Positions 1-5,668 of a stretch of 14,388 bases of DNA are shown piece after piece. The notes beneath the pieces are model-generated. The model was given only the letters and a program-made list of their open reading frames with translations, did not search any database and had not been told where the DNA came from. Source of the DNA: Parelusimicrobium sp031549165 (GTDB lineage: Bacteria; Elusimicrobiota; Elusimicrobia; Elusimicrobiales; Elusimicrobiaceae); contig JAVBQE010000136.1 in assembly GCA_031549165.1 (NCBI GenBank), forward strand, positions 1 through 14,388. The letters are read 5' to 3'. Each line of letters begins with the position of its first letter. Position 1 is the first letter of the stretch. The translations under genes were made by a program, and so were the position numbers.

Positions 1-119
1 GCCACTGCGACGAGGATGCCGATTATGATGACTACTACGTTGAGTTCTATGAGGGTAAAAGCAGTCTTTTTCTTACTGTATACCCCCCCCCCCCCTATAT
101 TCCGGAAGTTTATTTTCAT
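1..119 (-). CDS. Type IV pilin, phase-ON copy (partial, 3' end beyond window)
   Basis: Only the first 39 codons are visible. From the ATG at 119-117 the frame gives a 20-residue leader, MKINFRNIGGGGVYSKKKTA, then FTLIEL and a hydrophobic helix running to the window edge: a class III prepilin signal with Phe at +1 and Glu at +5 of the mature protein. The four glycines come from a run of 13 G (C at 83-95 on the plus strand). Thirteen is 3n+1, the only phase that joins the ATG to the pilin frame, so this copy is ON as sequenced. Residue -1 is Ala rather than the usual Gly. Mature residue 7 is Asn where the second copy has Leu, which is unusual in the assembly helix. AAGGAG lies 7 nt upstream, and the ATG overlaps the stop of the 62-aa gene as ATGA. 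Family role: secreted pilus or pseudopilus subunit. The C-terminal domain cannot be judged. Confidence 0.82.
   Translation of the reverse strand, partial: MKINFRNIGGGGVYSKKKTAFTLIELNVVVIIIGILVAV
83..95. repeat. Homopolymeric C13/G13 tract in pilin leader
   Basis: This is a run of 13 C on the plus strand, which is 13 G on the coding strand, nine codons into the pilin gene. It encodes four Gly plus the first base of a Val codon. Runs of this length are typical slippage-prone contingency tracts. The matching tract in the second pilin copy has 14. Confidence 0.9.
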
Positions 120-304
120 ATATTATCTCCTTTTATTTGCGTTTTTTTAGTTTTACGTATAACAATTTTTCCTGACGGCAGTTGGTAAACAGGCTGACCA
201 TTTATAAAATATACGTTGGAAATGCCCTTTTTGGTATTTTCTTTTTGCGCTTTATGCACCGCCCTGTTGGCGATACGTGTTATTCTAGTGACCAGCTCTG
301 TCAT
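116..304 (-). CDS. Small companion gene of zeta-like kinase (62 aa)
   Basis: The 62-residue protein has the pattern TRIANRAVHKAQKEN (8-22), then GISNVYFINGQPVYQLPSGK (27-46). I recall this from small proteins encoded next to zeta-toxin-like or UDP-GlcNAc-kinase-like genes, possibly as antitoxins. The start ATG overlaps the kinase stop as ATGA (304-301), and its own stop overlaps the pilin ATG as ATGA (119-116), so translation is probably coupled on both sides. The last 11 residues (TKKTQIKGDNI) are read entirely from the direct repeat. The same DNA is the atpC stop region and pilin ribosome binding site in the other copy, so this tail is probably a recent replacement of the native C-terminus. 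No catalytic motif is visible. An antitoxin role is inference, and its partner is truncated. Confidence 0.6.
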   Translation of the reverse strand: MTELVTRITRIANRAVHKAQKENTKKGISNVYFINGQPVYQLPSGKIVIRKTKKTQIKGDNI

Positions 305-729
305 AAATCCCTCTTAAAAAAATTATAAAGGTTTTCATTTATAACTTCAATACTATTATATTTTCTATGCGCCACGAGTTCCGCAGAATCAAGACCGTTA
401 TAATAAAGAATCCATTCGTCCGGCATATCGTTATAAATATTAAAAAAATTCTTTTTGCTGCGCAAATATCTGCGGCGCACATCTTCATCAGGCACATTAT
501 GCCCGCCGGCTTTCACTCTGTTCTTTATACGCAAAATGCAGGCCTCAGCAGAATCTACGAAAACATATAAGATTATTATTTTATAGCCTTTTTCCTTTGC
601 TGCTTTTATTATCTCTATATAACTTCTTCCAGAAAGAGTCGTCTCAACCGCAAATGCAATTCCTTTGGCAAAAAAATTATCTATCGTTTCAAAAACCTTT
701 TTGCCAGCTTCTATACGCACGCTCTCCAT
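301..729 (-). pseudogene. Zeta-toxin / UDP-GlcNAc-kinase-like P-loop kinase, 5'-truncated
   Basis: The 142 residues match the central and C-terminal part of the zeta-toxin-like P-loop kinase family: FAVETTLSGRSY (26-37), a beta strand IIILYVFVDS, RVKAGGHNVPDEDVRRRY (71-88) and a C-terminal helix. Family members are usually near 190-200 residues and start with a P-loop (GPNGxGKT) and a catalytic Asp. Both are missing here because the first visible residues, ESVRIEAGK, correspond to sequence after the P-loop. In the same frame a TAA lies a few codons upstream of the ATG, and no P-loop is readable in the 86 nt before the pilin stop. Without the nucleotide-binding loop, kinase or toxin activity is very unlikely. 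It is followed by the 62-aa gene with an ATGA overlap. It looks like a remnant of a toxin-antitoxin-type pair caught between two pilin genes. Confidence 0.65.
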
Positions 730-815
730 ATCTTTAGGACATATTTATTTATTTTAACAAATTAAAATGATATTGCCCATTTACCACAACAGTTTTAACT
801 TGCGGCTACTTGTAT

Positions 816-1341
816 TTAGTTGGGGAGTAAATATCTGTCTGTGCCGCTTGTTCCAACATAAACGCCGCCTAAACTTAAACAGACACTTTTGCCTTTTCTG
901 CTTTTTGTAGCGCACTGACAATGCCATCTGTTTTTTAGTTCTGTAATACTAGTAGTGGAATTCCATACAATAGCATATCCACCACCTACACTACTGGCAC
1001 TTATTGTAAGGTGATTAATATCAGAAGTTGCACCATTTGAGAAGATATATGTAAATTTATCTTTATCGTTTATATCTATATTCAAATCATAAAGTTCAGC
1101 ATTAGTAGGTAGAACACCGTGCTCCATCAAATATATCTCTGAGGCGGTTTTTATAGCACGAAGATTTGTAAATGCTTCTGAGGCTCTTGTCTTTTCAACA
1201 GTTTTTGTATATTGCGGCAAGGCCACTGCGACGAGGATGCCGATTATGAGGACTACTACGAGGAGTTCTATGAGGGTAAAAGCAGTCTTTTTCTTACTGT
1301 ATACCCCCCCCCCCCCCTATGTTCCGGAAGTTTATTTTCAT
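816..1341 (-). CDS. Type IV pilin, phase-OFF copy (frameshift in poly-G leader)
   Basis: The ATG at 1341-1339 opens the same leader as the first pilin, but the G tract (1304-1317) has 14 G. The frame therefore ends as MKINFRNIGGGGGIQ-stop. Removing one G restores a 174-residue prepilin: a 20-residue leader, mature FTLIELLVVVLIIGILVAVA, then ALPQYTKTVEKTRASEAF and a C-terminal domain with three Cys (HCQC and KSVC). The span of 526 nt is exactly one more than 175 codons. In the pilin frame a TAG lies directly before the tract and no start codon occurs until a GTG inside the mature helix (1226), so no alternative leader exists. The start is 13 nt after the atpC stop with AAGGAG between, placing it as the last member of the ATP synthase operon. 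Residue -1 is Ala instead of Gly. This is either a reversible phase-OFF allele, a decayed gene or a homopolymer sequencing error; I favour phase variation because the sister copy is in frame. Confidence 0.8.
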
Positions 1342-1374
1342 ATATTATCTCCTTTTATTTGCGTTTTTTTAGTT
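1222..1374. repeat. Direct repeat, copy B (atpC tail + pilin 5' region)
   Basis: This is the partner of 1-152. It contains the last 17 coding bases and the stop of atpC, the AAGGAG ribosome binding site, the pilin leader with its poly-G tract and the conserved pilin helix. Because the repeat includes the end of atpC, the copy at 1-152 most likely derives from this locus. The pair is long enough for homologous recombination that would delete or duplicate the roughly 1.2 kb between them. Confidence 0.9.
1304..1317. repeat. Homopolymeric C14/G14 tract in pilin leader
   Basis: This is a run of 14 C on the plus strand, 14 G in the coding direction. Frame requires 3n+1 G, so 14 is OFF, and loss of one G or gain of two would turn the gene ON. 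Confidence 0.9.
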
Positions 1375-1759
1375 GCAAAATTTGTTTTTTTAGTTCTATT
1401 TCGGCTAAGGCCATGTCTATGTCGGCTTCTTTACTGCTAAGCGCGGCTTTGGCTTTGGCTATTTTTTGTTTTTCTTCTTCTTCTGACATTTGGCCTTCAA
1501 GCGCGGCTTCTTCGGCAAACACTTCCAACTCTTCGCCCAAAAACTCCGCAAAGCCGCCGAAGACTGCAAACTTTTCCTGTGTGCCGTCCACGCCTTTGTA
1601 GCGCAAAGTGCCCGGCGTAAGCTGCGTGACAATTTTTAAGTGCCCCGGTAAAATGCCCATCTCGCCATCATAGGCGGGAAGCACGACAGAGGACACTTCC
1701 TTGCGCACCACCACAGGACGTTCCGGGGTAAAAATAGATAAAAACATTTTATGTTTCAT
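1355..1759 (-). CDS. atpC: F1 ATP synthase epsilon subunit
   Basis: The 134-residue protein has the epsilon layout. An N-terminal beta-sandwich includes LSIFTPERPVVVRKEVSSVV and the signature PAYDGEMGILPGH (28-40); the C-terminal half is two charged helices ending in KKQILQLKKRK. It forms part of the central rotor stalk and can inhibit ATP hydrolysis. It is the last ATP synthase gene of the operon. The ATG at 1759 lacks a good Shine-Dalgarno and lies 12 nt from a palindromic element that fills the gap to atpD. A second Met at residue 5 (MFLSIFTPERP) is an equally natural epsilon start. Its last codons and stop lie in the direct repeat shared with the pilin at the window edge, and a pilin start follows 13 nt downstream. 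Confidence 0.93.
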   Translation of the reverse strand: MKHKMFLSIFTPERPVVVRKEVSSVVLPAYDGEMGILPGHLKIVTQLTPGTLRYKGVDGTQEKFAVFGGFAEFLGEELEVFAEEAALEGQMSEEEEKQKIAKAKAALSSKEADIDMALAEIELKKQILQLKKRK

Positions 1760-1771
1760 ATTTATATGGCT

Positions 1772-1885
1772 GTCATTGCGAGGGCGTAGCCCGCGGCAAT
1801 CTCCCGCTTAATTTGTTTTATACGCTGTCTACGACAGCTAAACAGATTATAAGGTAGATTGCTTCGCTCCGCCGCTCGCAATGAC
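1772..1885. repeat. Palindromic MITE-like intergenic element between atpD and atpC
   Basis: This 114-bp element is bounded by perfect 11-bp inverted ends, GTCATTGCGAG (1772-1782) and CTCGCAATGAC (1875-1885). Next to them are further complementary stretches: GCGGCAATCT near the left end and AGATTGCTTCGC near the right. A small inner hairpin is GCTGTC (1824-1829) / GACAGC (1833-1838). It begins 7 nt after the atpD stop and ends 12 nt before the atpC start. No reading frame is present. The GTCATTGCGAG type of end is common in dispersed intergenic repeats of many bacteria (from memory). In RNA it would fold into a long stem inside the operon message. Confidence 0.75.
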
Positions 1886-1892
1886 ATACCTT

Positions 1893-3305
1893 TTATTTAT
1901 TTTTAGTTTTTTCGTAATTTGCAAGCACGTCTTCTATGCCGCCGCACATAAAGAAACACTGCTCCGGTATTTCATCATAGTCGCCGTTAACGATGCCTTT
2001 GAAAGCTTTAATAGTATCGGCAAGTTTAACATATTTACCCTCGCGGCCCGTAAACTGTGACGCCACTGAGAACGGCTGGGATAAAAAGCGCTGCAGCCTT
2101 CTTGCACGGGAAACAACCTTTTTATCTTCTTCGGATAATTCGTCTATACCTAAAATAGCGATGATGTCCTGAAGCTCTTTATACTTCTGTAAAATTTTCC
2201 TAACATCTTGCGCTACGTTATAATGCTCCTCACCTAAAATCCTGGGGTCCAAAATTCTGGACGTGGAGTCCAGCGGGTCCACCGCCGGGTAAATACCGAG
2301 GCTCGCCTGGGAGCGGGAAAGCACCGTGGTAGAATCTAAGTGCGTAAACGTGGCGGCCACGCCGGGGTCCGTCATGTCATCAGCAGGCACGTAGACGGCC
2401 TGGATGGACGTGATGGAACCTTTTTTAGTAGAAGTAATTCTTTCCTGCAAAGTGCCGATTTCCGTCGTCAGCGTAGGCTGGTAACCTACTGCCGAAGGCA
2501 TACGGCCAAGCAGCGCGGACACTTCTGAGTTGGCAAGCACATAGCGGAAAATATTATCTAAAAATAAAAGCACATCTTTACCCTGGTGGTCTCTAAAATA
2601 TTCCGCCTGCGCAAGCGCAGTTAAAGCCACTTTGGCGCGCGCGCCCGGCGGCTCATTCATCTGCCCGTAAACTAAAACTGTTTTATCAAGCACGCTGCTG
2701 CCGTCTGAAAGTTTGCTCTCGGACATTTCAAGCCAAAGGTCATTACCTTCTCTGGACCTTTCACCTACGCCGCCAAAGACGGAGCTGCCGTCATGCTGTT
2801 TGGCCACGTTGTTAATAAGTTCCATAATAAGAACTGTTTTACCCACGCCAGCGCCGCCGAAGAGGCCTACTTTGCCGCCCTTCATGTACGGGGTGATAAG
2901 GTCAATAACCTTAATGCCGGTTTCAAAAATTTCAGGCGTGGTTTTCTGTTCTTCTAAGCTGGGAGCCGCGCGGTGGATGGGCATCATTTTGTCTGCTTTA
3001 ATGTCGCCTTTATAATCAACGGGTTTACCCAGCACGTTTAAAATGCGCCCTTTGCATCCATCCCCCACGGGGACGTGTAGTACTTCGCCGGTGTCAAAGG
3101 CCTCTGCGCCTCTGTATAAACCGTCAGTCGGGGAGAATGCTACTGCGCGTACCATATTGTCGCCTAACTGCTGGGCCACTTCGGCCACAACGGTTTCTTT
3201 GCCAAATTTTATTTCCACAGCGTTTTTAATAGCGGGCAGTTTGCCTTCTTCAAAAGTTATATCTATCGCCGGGCCGATAACCTGCACTACAGTTCCTTTA
3301 TTCAT
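1893..3305 (-). CDS. atpD: F1 ATP synthase beta subunit
   Basis: The 470-residue length is standard for beta. It carries the catalytic nucleotide sites of F1. Visible motifs are Walker A GGAGVGKT (150-157), the catalytic-Glu segment GERSREGNDLW (181-191, where GERTREGNDL is usual), Walker B LLFLD (246-250) and the signature SEVSALLGRMPSAVGYQPTL from about residue 260. The C-terminal domain contains the DELSEEDK region (DELSEED here), which contacts gamma. The ATG at 3305 lies 12 nt after the atpG stop with AGGAAAGAAT upstream. All catalytic residues look intact. The gap to atpC downstream is filled by a palindromic repeat. Confidence 0.98.
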   Translation of the reverse strand: MNKGTVVQVIGPAIDITFEEGKLPAIKNAVEIKFGKETVVAEVAQQLGDNMVRAVAFSPTDGLYRGAEAFDTGEVLHVPVGDGCKGRILNVLGKPVDYKGDIKADKMMPIHRAAPSLEEQKTTPEIFETGIKVIDLITPYMKGGKVGLFGGAGVGKTVLIMELINNVAKQHDGSSVFGGVGERSREGNDLWLEMSESKLSDGSSVLDKTVLVYGQMNEPPGARAKVALTALAQAEYFRDHQGKDVLLFLDNIFRYVLANSEVSALLGRMPSAVGYQPTLTTEIGTLQERITSTKKGSITSIQAVYVPADDMTDPGVAATFTHLDSTTVLSRSQASLGIYPAVDPLDSTSRILDPRILGEEHYNVAQDVRKILQKYKELQDIIAILGIDELSEEDKKVVSRARRLQRFLSQPFSVASQFTGREGKYVKLADTIKAFKGIVNGDYDEIPEQCFFMCGGIEDVLANYEKTKNK

Positions 3306-3317
3306 TATTCTTTCCTC

Positions 3318-4217
3318 TTAGGCGTTAAGCGCGTTTGCGCCGCTGACTATTTCTATAATTTCGTTAGTAATAATTTCCTGCCTTACTTTGTTAAGCTTAA
3401 CAGACATTGCACTCGCAAGCTCGCCCGCGTTTTTAGACGCGGCGTCCATAGCATTCATGCGGGCGGCAAGCTCGGCCGCCTGGGATTCCAGCAACACCCT
3501 GTATATACGCGCACTTACATAGCGCGGAAAAAGTGTTTTAAATATTTTTTCTATACCCGGCTCGTAGAGAAATTCTTCTTCCTCTTTGTCCTGTGCGATA
3601 TGGTTAAAGTCAAACGGTAGAAACTGCGCGCGAACAATGTCCTGCTTTGCCATGGACTTAAAGTCATTGTAAATCAGATCTATAGAATTTAACCCCATTT
3701 CAATAAAGCTATTCATCACTGCCTTAGCCAACATGTCCGCATGCACGTACCCAACTTTAGGGAAAATGCCTACGGCTTCGTAGACTATTTTTACATTCGG
3801 CATTTTTAATCGTCTGATAAAGTCTCTGCCTTTTTTACCTATGCAGAAAATAGAGACCTCATGGTTTTTATGCTCTCTCAGCCACGCCAGTGCAGCGCGA
3901 AGCGTCATGGCGTTAAACGCGCCGCAAAGGCCTTTGTCCGCCGTTACCAAAATGAGGCCCACGGAGTTGGGGTTAACTTCTACGTTTAAGAAAAACTGCA
4001 AAAGATTCGTCTGCGTGGCAAAAGCCTCGCTTTCCAACAAGTCCCGGCGCAAATCGTCAACCATAACTTCCATACGCTCGGCAAAGGGGCGCGCGTCAAG
4101 CATAGCCTGTTGCGCGCGCTTTATGCGTGCAGAGGATATCATCTTCATCGTAAGCATTACCTGCTTGATGGAGTTGATGCTCTTAATATTTTGACGTATG
4201 TCTTTAAGGCTTTCCAT
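3318..4217 (-). CDS. atpG: F1 ATP synthase gamma subunit
   Basis: The 299-residue protein begins MESLKDIRQNIKSINSIKQV and MLTMKMISSARIKRAQ, the conserved N-terminal helix of gamma. It ends LNKVRQEIITNEIIEIVSGANAL, the conserved C-terminal helix; the two form the rotating shaft. The central Rossmann-like part includes LILVTADKGLCGAFNA (about 88-103). The start is 3 nt after the stop of the ORF6N-domain gene. The nearest Shine-Dalgarno-like AGGA is about 12 nt away inside that gene, so expression probably depends on translational coupling to a gene foreign to the ATPase. atpD follows directly. Confidence 0.97.
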   Translation of the reverse strand: MESLKDIRQNIKSINSIKQVMLTMKMISSARIKRAQQAMLDARPFAERMEVMVDDLRRDLLESEAFATQTNLLQFFLNVEVNPNSVGLILVTADKGLCGAFNAMTLRAALAWLREHKNHEVSIFCIGKKGRDFIRRLKMPNVKIVYEAVGIFPKVGYVHADMLAKAVMNSFIEMGLNSIDLIYNDFKSMAKQDIVRAQFLPFDFNHIAQDKEEEEFLYEPGIEKIFKTLFPRYVSARIYRVLLESQAAELAARMNAMDAASKNAGELASAMSVKLNKVRQEIITNEIIEIVSGANALNA

Positions 4218-4220
4218 GAT

Positions 4221-4745
4221 TTATATAAATCCTATTTTCTTTTTACTGGCTGTTTCTTTCTCTTGTGCTAACTCTTTTAATACTTCAAATACAAGTTTAA
4301 AATTAGCGTCATATTTATCTTCCAGAAGACGCATCTTTTTTACCAAACTTTCGTTATTAGAAATTAGATCTCTAAGTTTTATAAAAGAACGCATTATTTG
4401 TATGTTAACCTGCACCGCATTTGTGCTTCTTAAAACACTGGAAAGCATCAAAATACCATGCTCCGTAAAAGCGTAAGGCAAATATCTCTGCCCGCCCTTG
4501 CCGGAACTCTTTGAGGTCACAAATTGTGACCTCAGAGAAACAGCCTCTTCTGAAGAAAGTTGAAACATAAAGTCCTGCGGAAAGCGCTCTTTATTTCTTT
4601 TAACCGCTTGGTTTAACACCTTGGTTTCTATGCCATATAGAAAAGCAAGTTCAGAATCAAGCATAACCTTTTGCCCTCTGATAAAAAATATTTTGCTTTC
4701 TATTTTATCAGGAAATAAAATAATTTCCCGCGTTCTTTTCGGCAT
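4221..4745 (-). CDS. ORF6N-domain DNA-binding protein
   Basis: The 174-residue protein has an ORF6N (phage antirepressor/KilA-N associated) domain at about 12-125. Motifs are VMLDSELAFLYGIETKVLNQ (27-46), KRNKERFPQDFMFQL (49-63) and YAFTEHGILMLSSVL (91-105). The C-terminal part (126-165) is a charged, probably coiled-coil helix. The family is known from phage antirepressors and from many chromosomal and mobile regions, and is thought to bind DNA. It starts 5 nt after the epimerase stop, and its TAA is 3 nt before the atpG ATG, so it sits inside the ATP synthase operon. The region looks more AT-rich than the flanking atp genes, which fits acquisition from elsewhere. No phage structural genes or att-like repeats are visible around it. 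Target unknown. Confidence 0.85.
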   Translation of the reverse strand: MPKRTREIILFPDKIESKIFFIRGQKVMLDSELAFLYGIETKVLNQAVKRNKERFPQDFMFQLSSEEAVSLRSQFVTSKSSGKGGQRYLPYAFTEHGILMLSSVLRSTNAVQVNIQIMRSFIKLRDLISNNESLVKKMRLLEDKYDANFKLVFEVLKELAQEKETASKKKIGFI

Positions 4746-4750
4746 AAATT

Positions 4751-5668
4751 CTATCTCGCTTTTAAAATTTTAACGTAGTCCTCTATGCCTTTTTCAAGCG
4801 TCCAGTCCGGCGTATAGCCGGTTTTTTCTTTAGCTAAATCTAAACACGCCTCCGTTTTGAGCTGGAAGAACGGATACGGGTTGTCAATATATTCCGGGTC
4901 TAACTTTGTGCCCATTTCTTTGTTAAGGCAGGCCACAACGTCGTTATAACTGCGCGGTATGCCGGTAGCCGCGTTAAGCACGCAGGATTCTTTGGCGTTA
5001 AGCGCGCACATGTTGGCTTTAACCACGTCTTTAATATACACAAAGTCTCTCATTTGTTCGCCCATTTTAAAAATTTTGGGACGCTTGCCTTCTTTCATCT
5101 GGTTATAAAGCTGGAACATCATGCTGGCCATTTTGCCTTTATAATATTCGCCCGGGCCATAAACATTGAAATAGCGTAAGCCTACGATAACCATGTCCTG
5201 GTTTTCTTTGGCAAACTCGCGCGCCACATTGTCCATAATGGCTTTTGAAAATCCATATACATTTTCCGGGCGCGGAGTATCAGTCTCTCTCTGCGGGCAG
5301 GGCAACTGTCCGTAGGTGCCTGCGGAGGAGGCGTAAACTACTCTTTTAATTTTATTGTCAGCGGCAAAATAAAGCAGGTCTCTGAATTCTTCTACGTTCT
5401 GCTCCATCATAAAACGCTGGTCATGGTTAGTGGTGTCCACGCAGGCGGCCTGGTGGAAAATGGCGTCAAAATACTCGTCGCACATGGCATACTCTGCCAC
5501 GTTCATGCCGCAAACGTCGCCTTTAAAACCTAAAAGATTTTTAAAATTGCCCGAGGAGAAATTGTCCACCACCGTAACGTCCGCGCCCTGGCGCTCAAGC
5601 TCAAATGCTATGGAGCTGCCTATAAAGCCGGCGCCGCCTGTTACTAAATATCTTTTATTGTTTTTCAT
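4751..5668 (-). CDS. hldD: NAD-dependent sugar epimerase, HldD (ADP-heptose 6-epimerase)-like
   Basis: With the ATG at 5668 the protein has 305 residues. That start has AGGAG about 8 nt upstream and begins MKNNKRYLVTGGAGFIG. A longer reading from 5704 would run 50 nt into atpA and adds a tail that does not fit. This is an extended short-chain dehydrogenase: NAD-binding GGAGFIG (11-17), VYASSAGTYG (111-120), catalytic YxxxK as YGFSK (138-142) and RYFNVYGPGEYYKGKMAS (165-182). The last pattern and RDFVYIKDV resemble ADP-L-glycero-D-manno-heptose 6-epimerase of LPS core synthesis. UDP-hexose 4-epimerase is the main alternative. The start overlaps the atpA end by 14 nt, so it is translated within the ATP synthase operon, an unusual position. 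No other heptose genes are in the window. Confidence 0.75.
   Translation of the reverse strand: MKNNKRYLVTGGAGFIGSSIAFELERQGADVTVVDNFSSGNFKNLLGFKGDVCGMNVAEYAMCDEYFDAIFHQAACVDTTNHDQRFMMEQNVEEFRDLLYFAADNKIKRVVYASSAGTYGQLPCPQRETDTPRPENVYGFSKAIMDNVAREFAKENQDMVIVGLRYFNVYGPGEYYKGKMASMMFQLYNQMKEGKRPKIFKMGEQMRDFVYIKDVVKANMCALNAKESCVLNAATGIPRSYNDVVACLNKEMGTKLDPEYIDNPYPFFQLKTEACLDLAKEKTGYTPDWTLEKGIEDYVKILKAR

Larger units (their letters stand above)
1..152. repeat. Direct repeat, copy A (pilin 5' region)
   Basis: Nearly identical to 1222-1374. I count four substitutions (two in the codon for mature residue 7, one in a Leu/Ile codon, one in the leader) and one base of length difference in the poly-G tract. 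It covers the conserved pilin helix, the leader, the ribosome binding site and, in the other copy, the last 20 bases of atpC including its stop. Identity ends abruptly at 152. The left limit is unknown because the repeat reaches the window edge. Confidence 0.9.

Noticed and set aside
301..729. Active toxin-antitoxin system
   Set aside because: The kinase lacks its P-loop and catalytic Asp region, and the partner's tail is replaced; an active toxin is not supported.
816..1226. Pilin starting at GTG 1226 as a 136-aa protein
   Set aside because: That start falls inside the mature N-terminal helix and would remove the leader and the prepilin cleavage site; the real start is the ATG at 1341 with a frameshift in the G tract.
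1212..1601. 129-codon plus-strand ORF across the poly-C tract and atpC
   Set aside because: It is antisense to atpC and the pilin, runs through the homopolymer as polyproline, has low-complexity Ser/Phe-rich composition, and no ribosome site or family resemblance.
4221..4745. Prophage at the ORF6N gene
   Set aside because: Only one phage-type gene is present, with no integrase, structural genes or flanking direct repeats; ORF6N proteins are common outside prophages.
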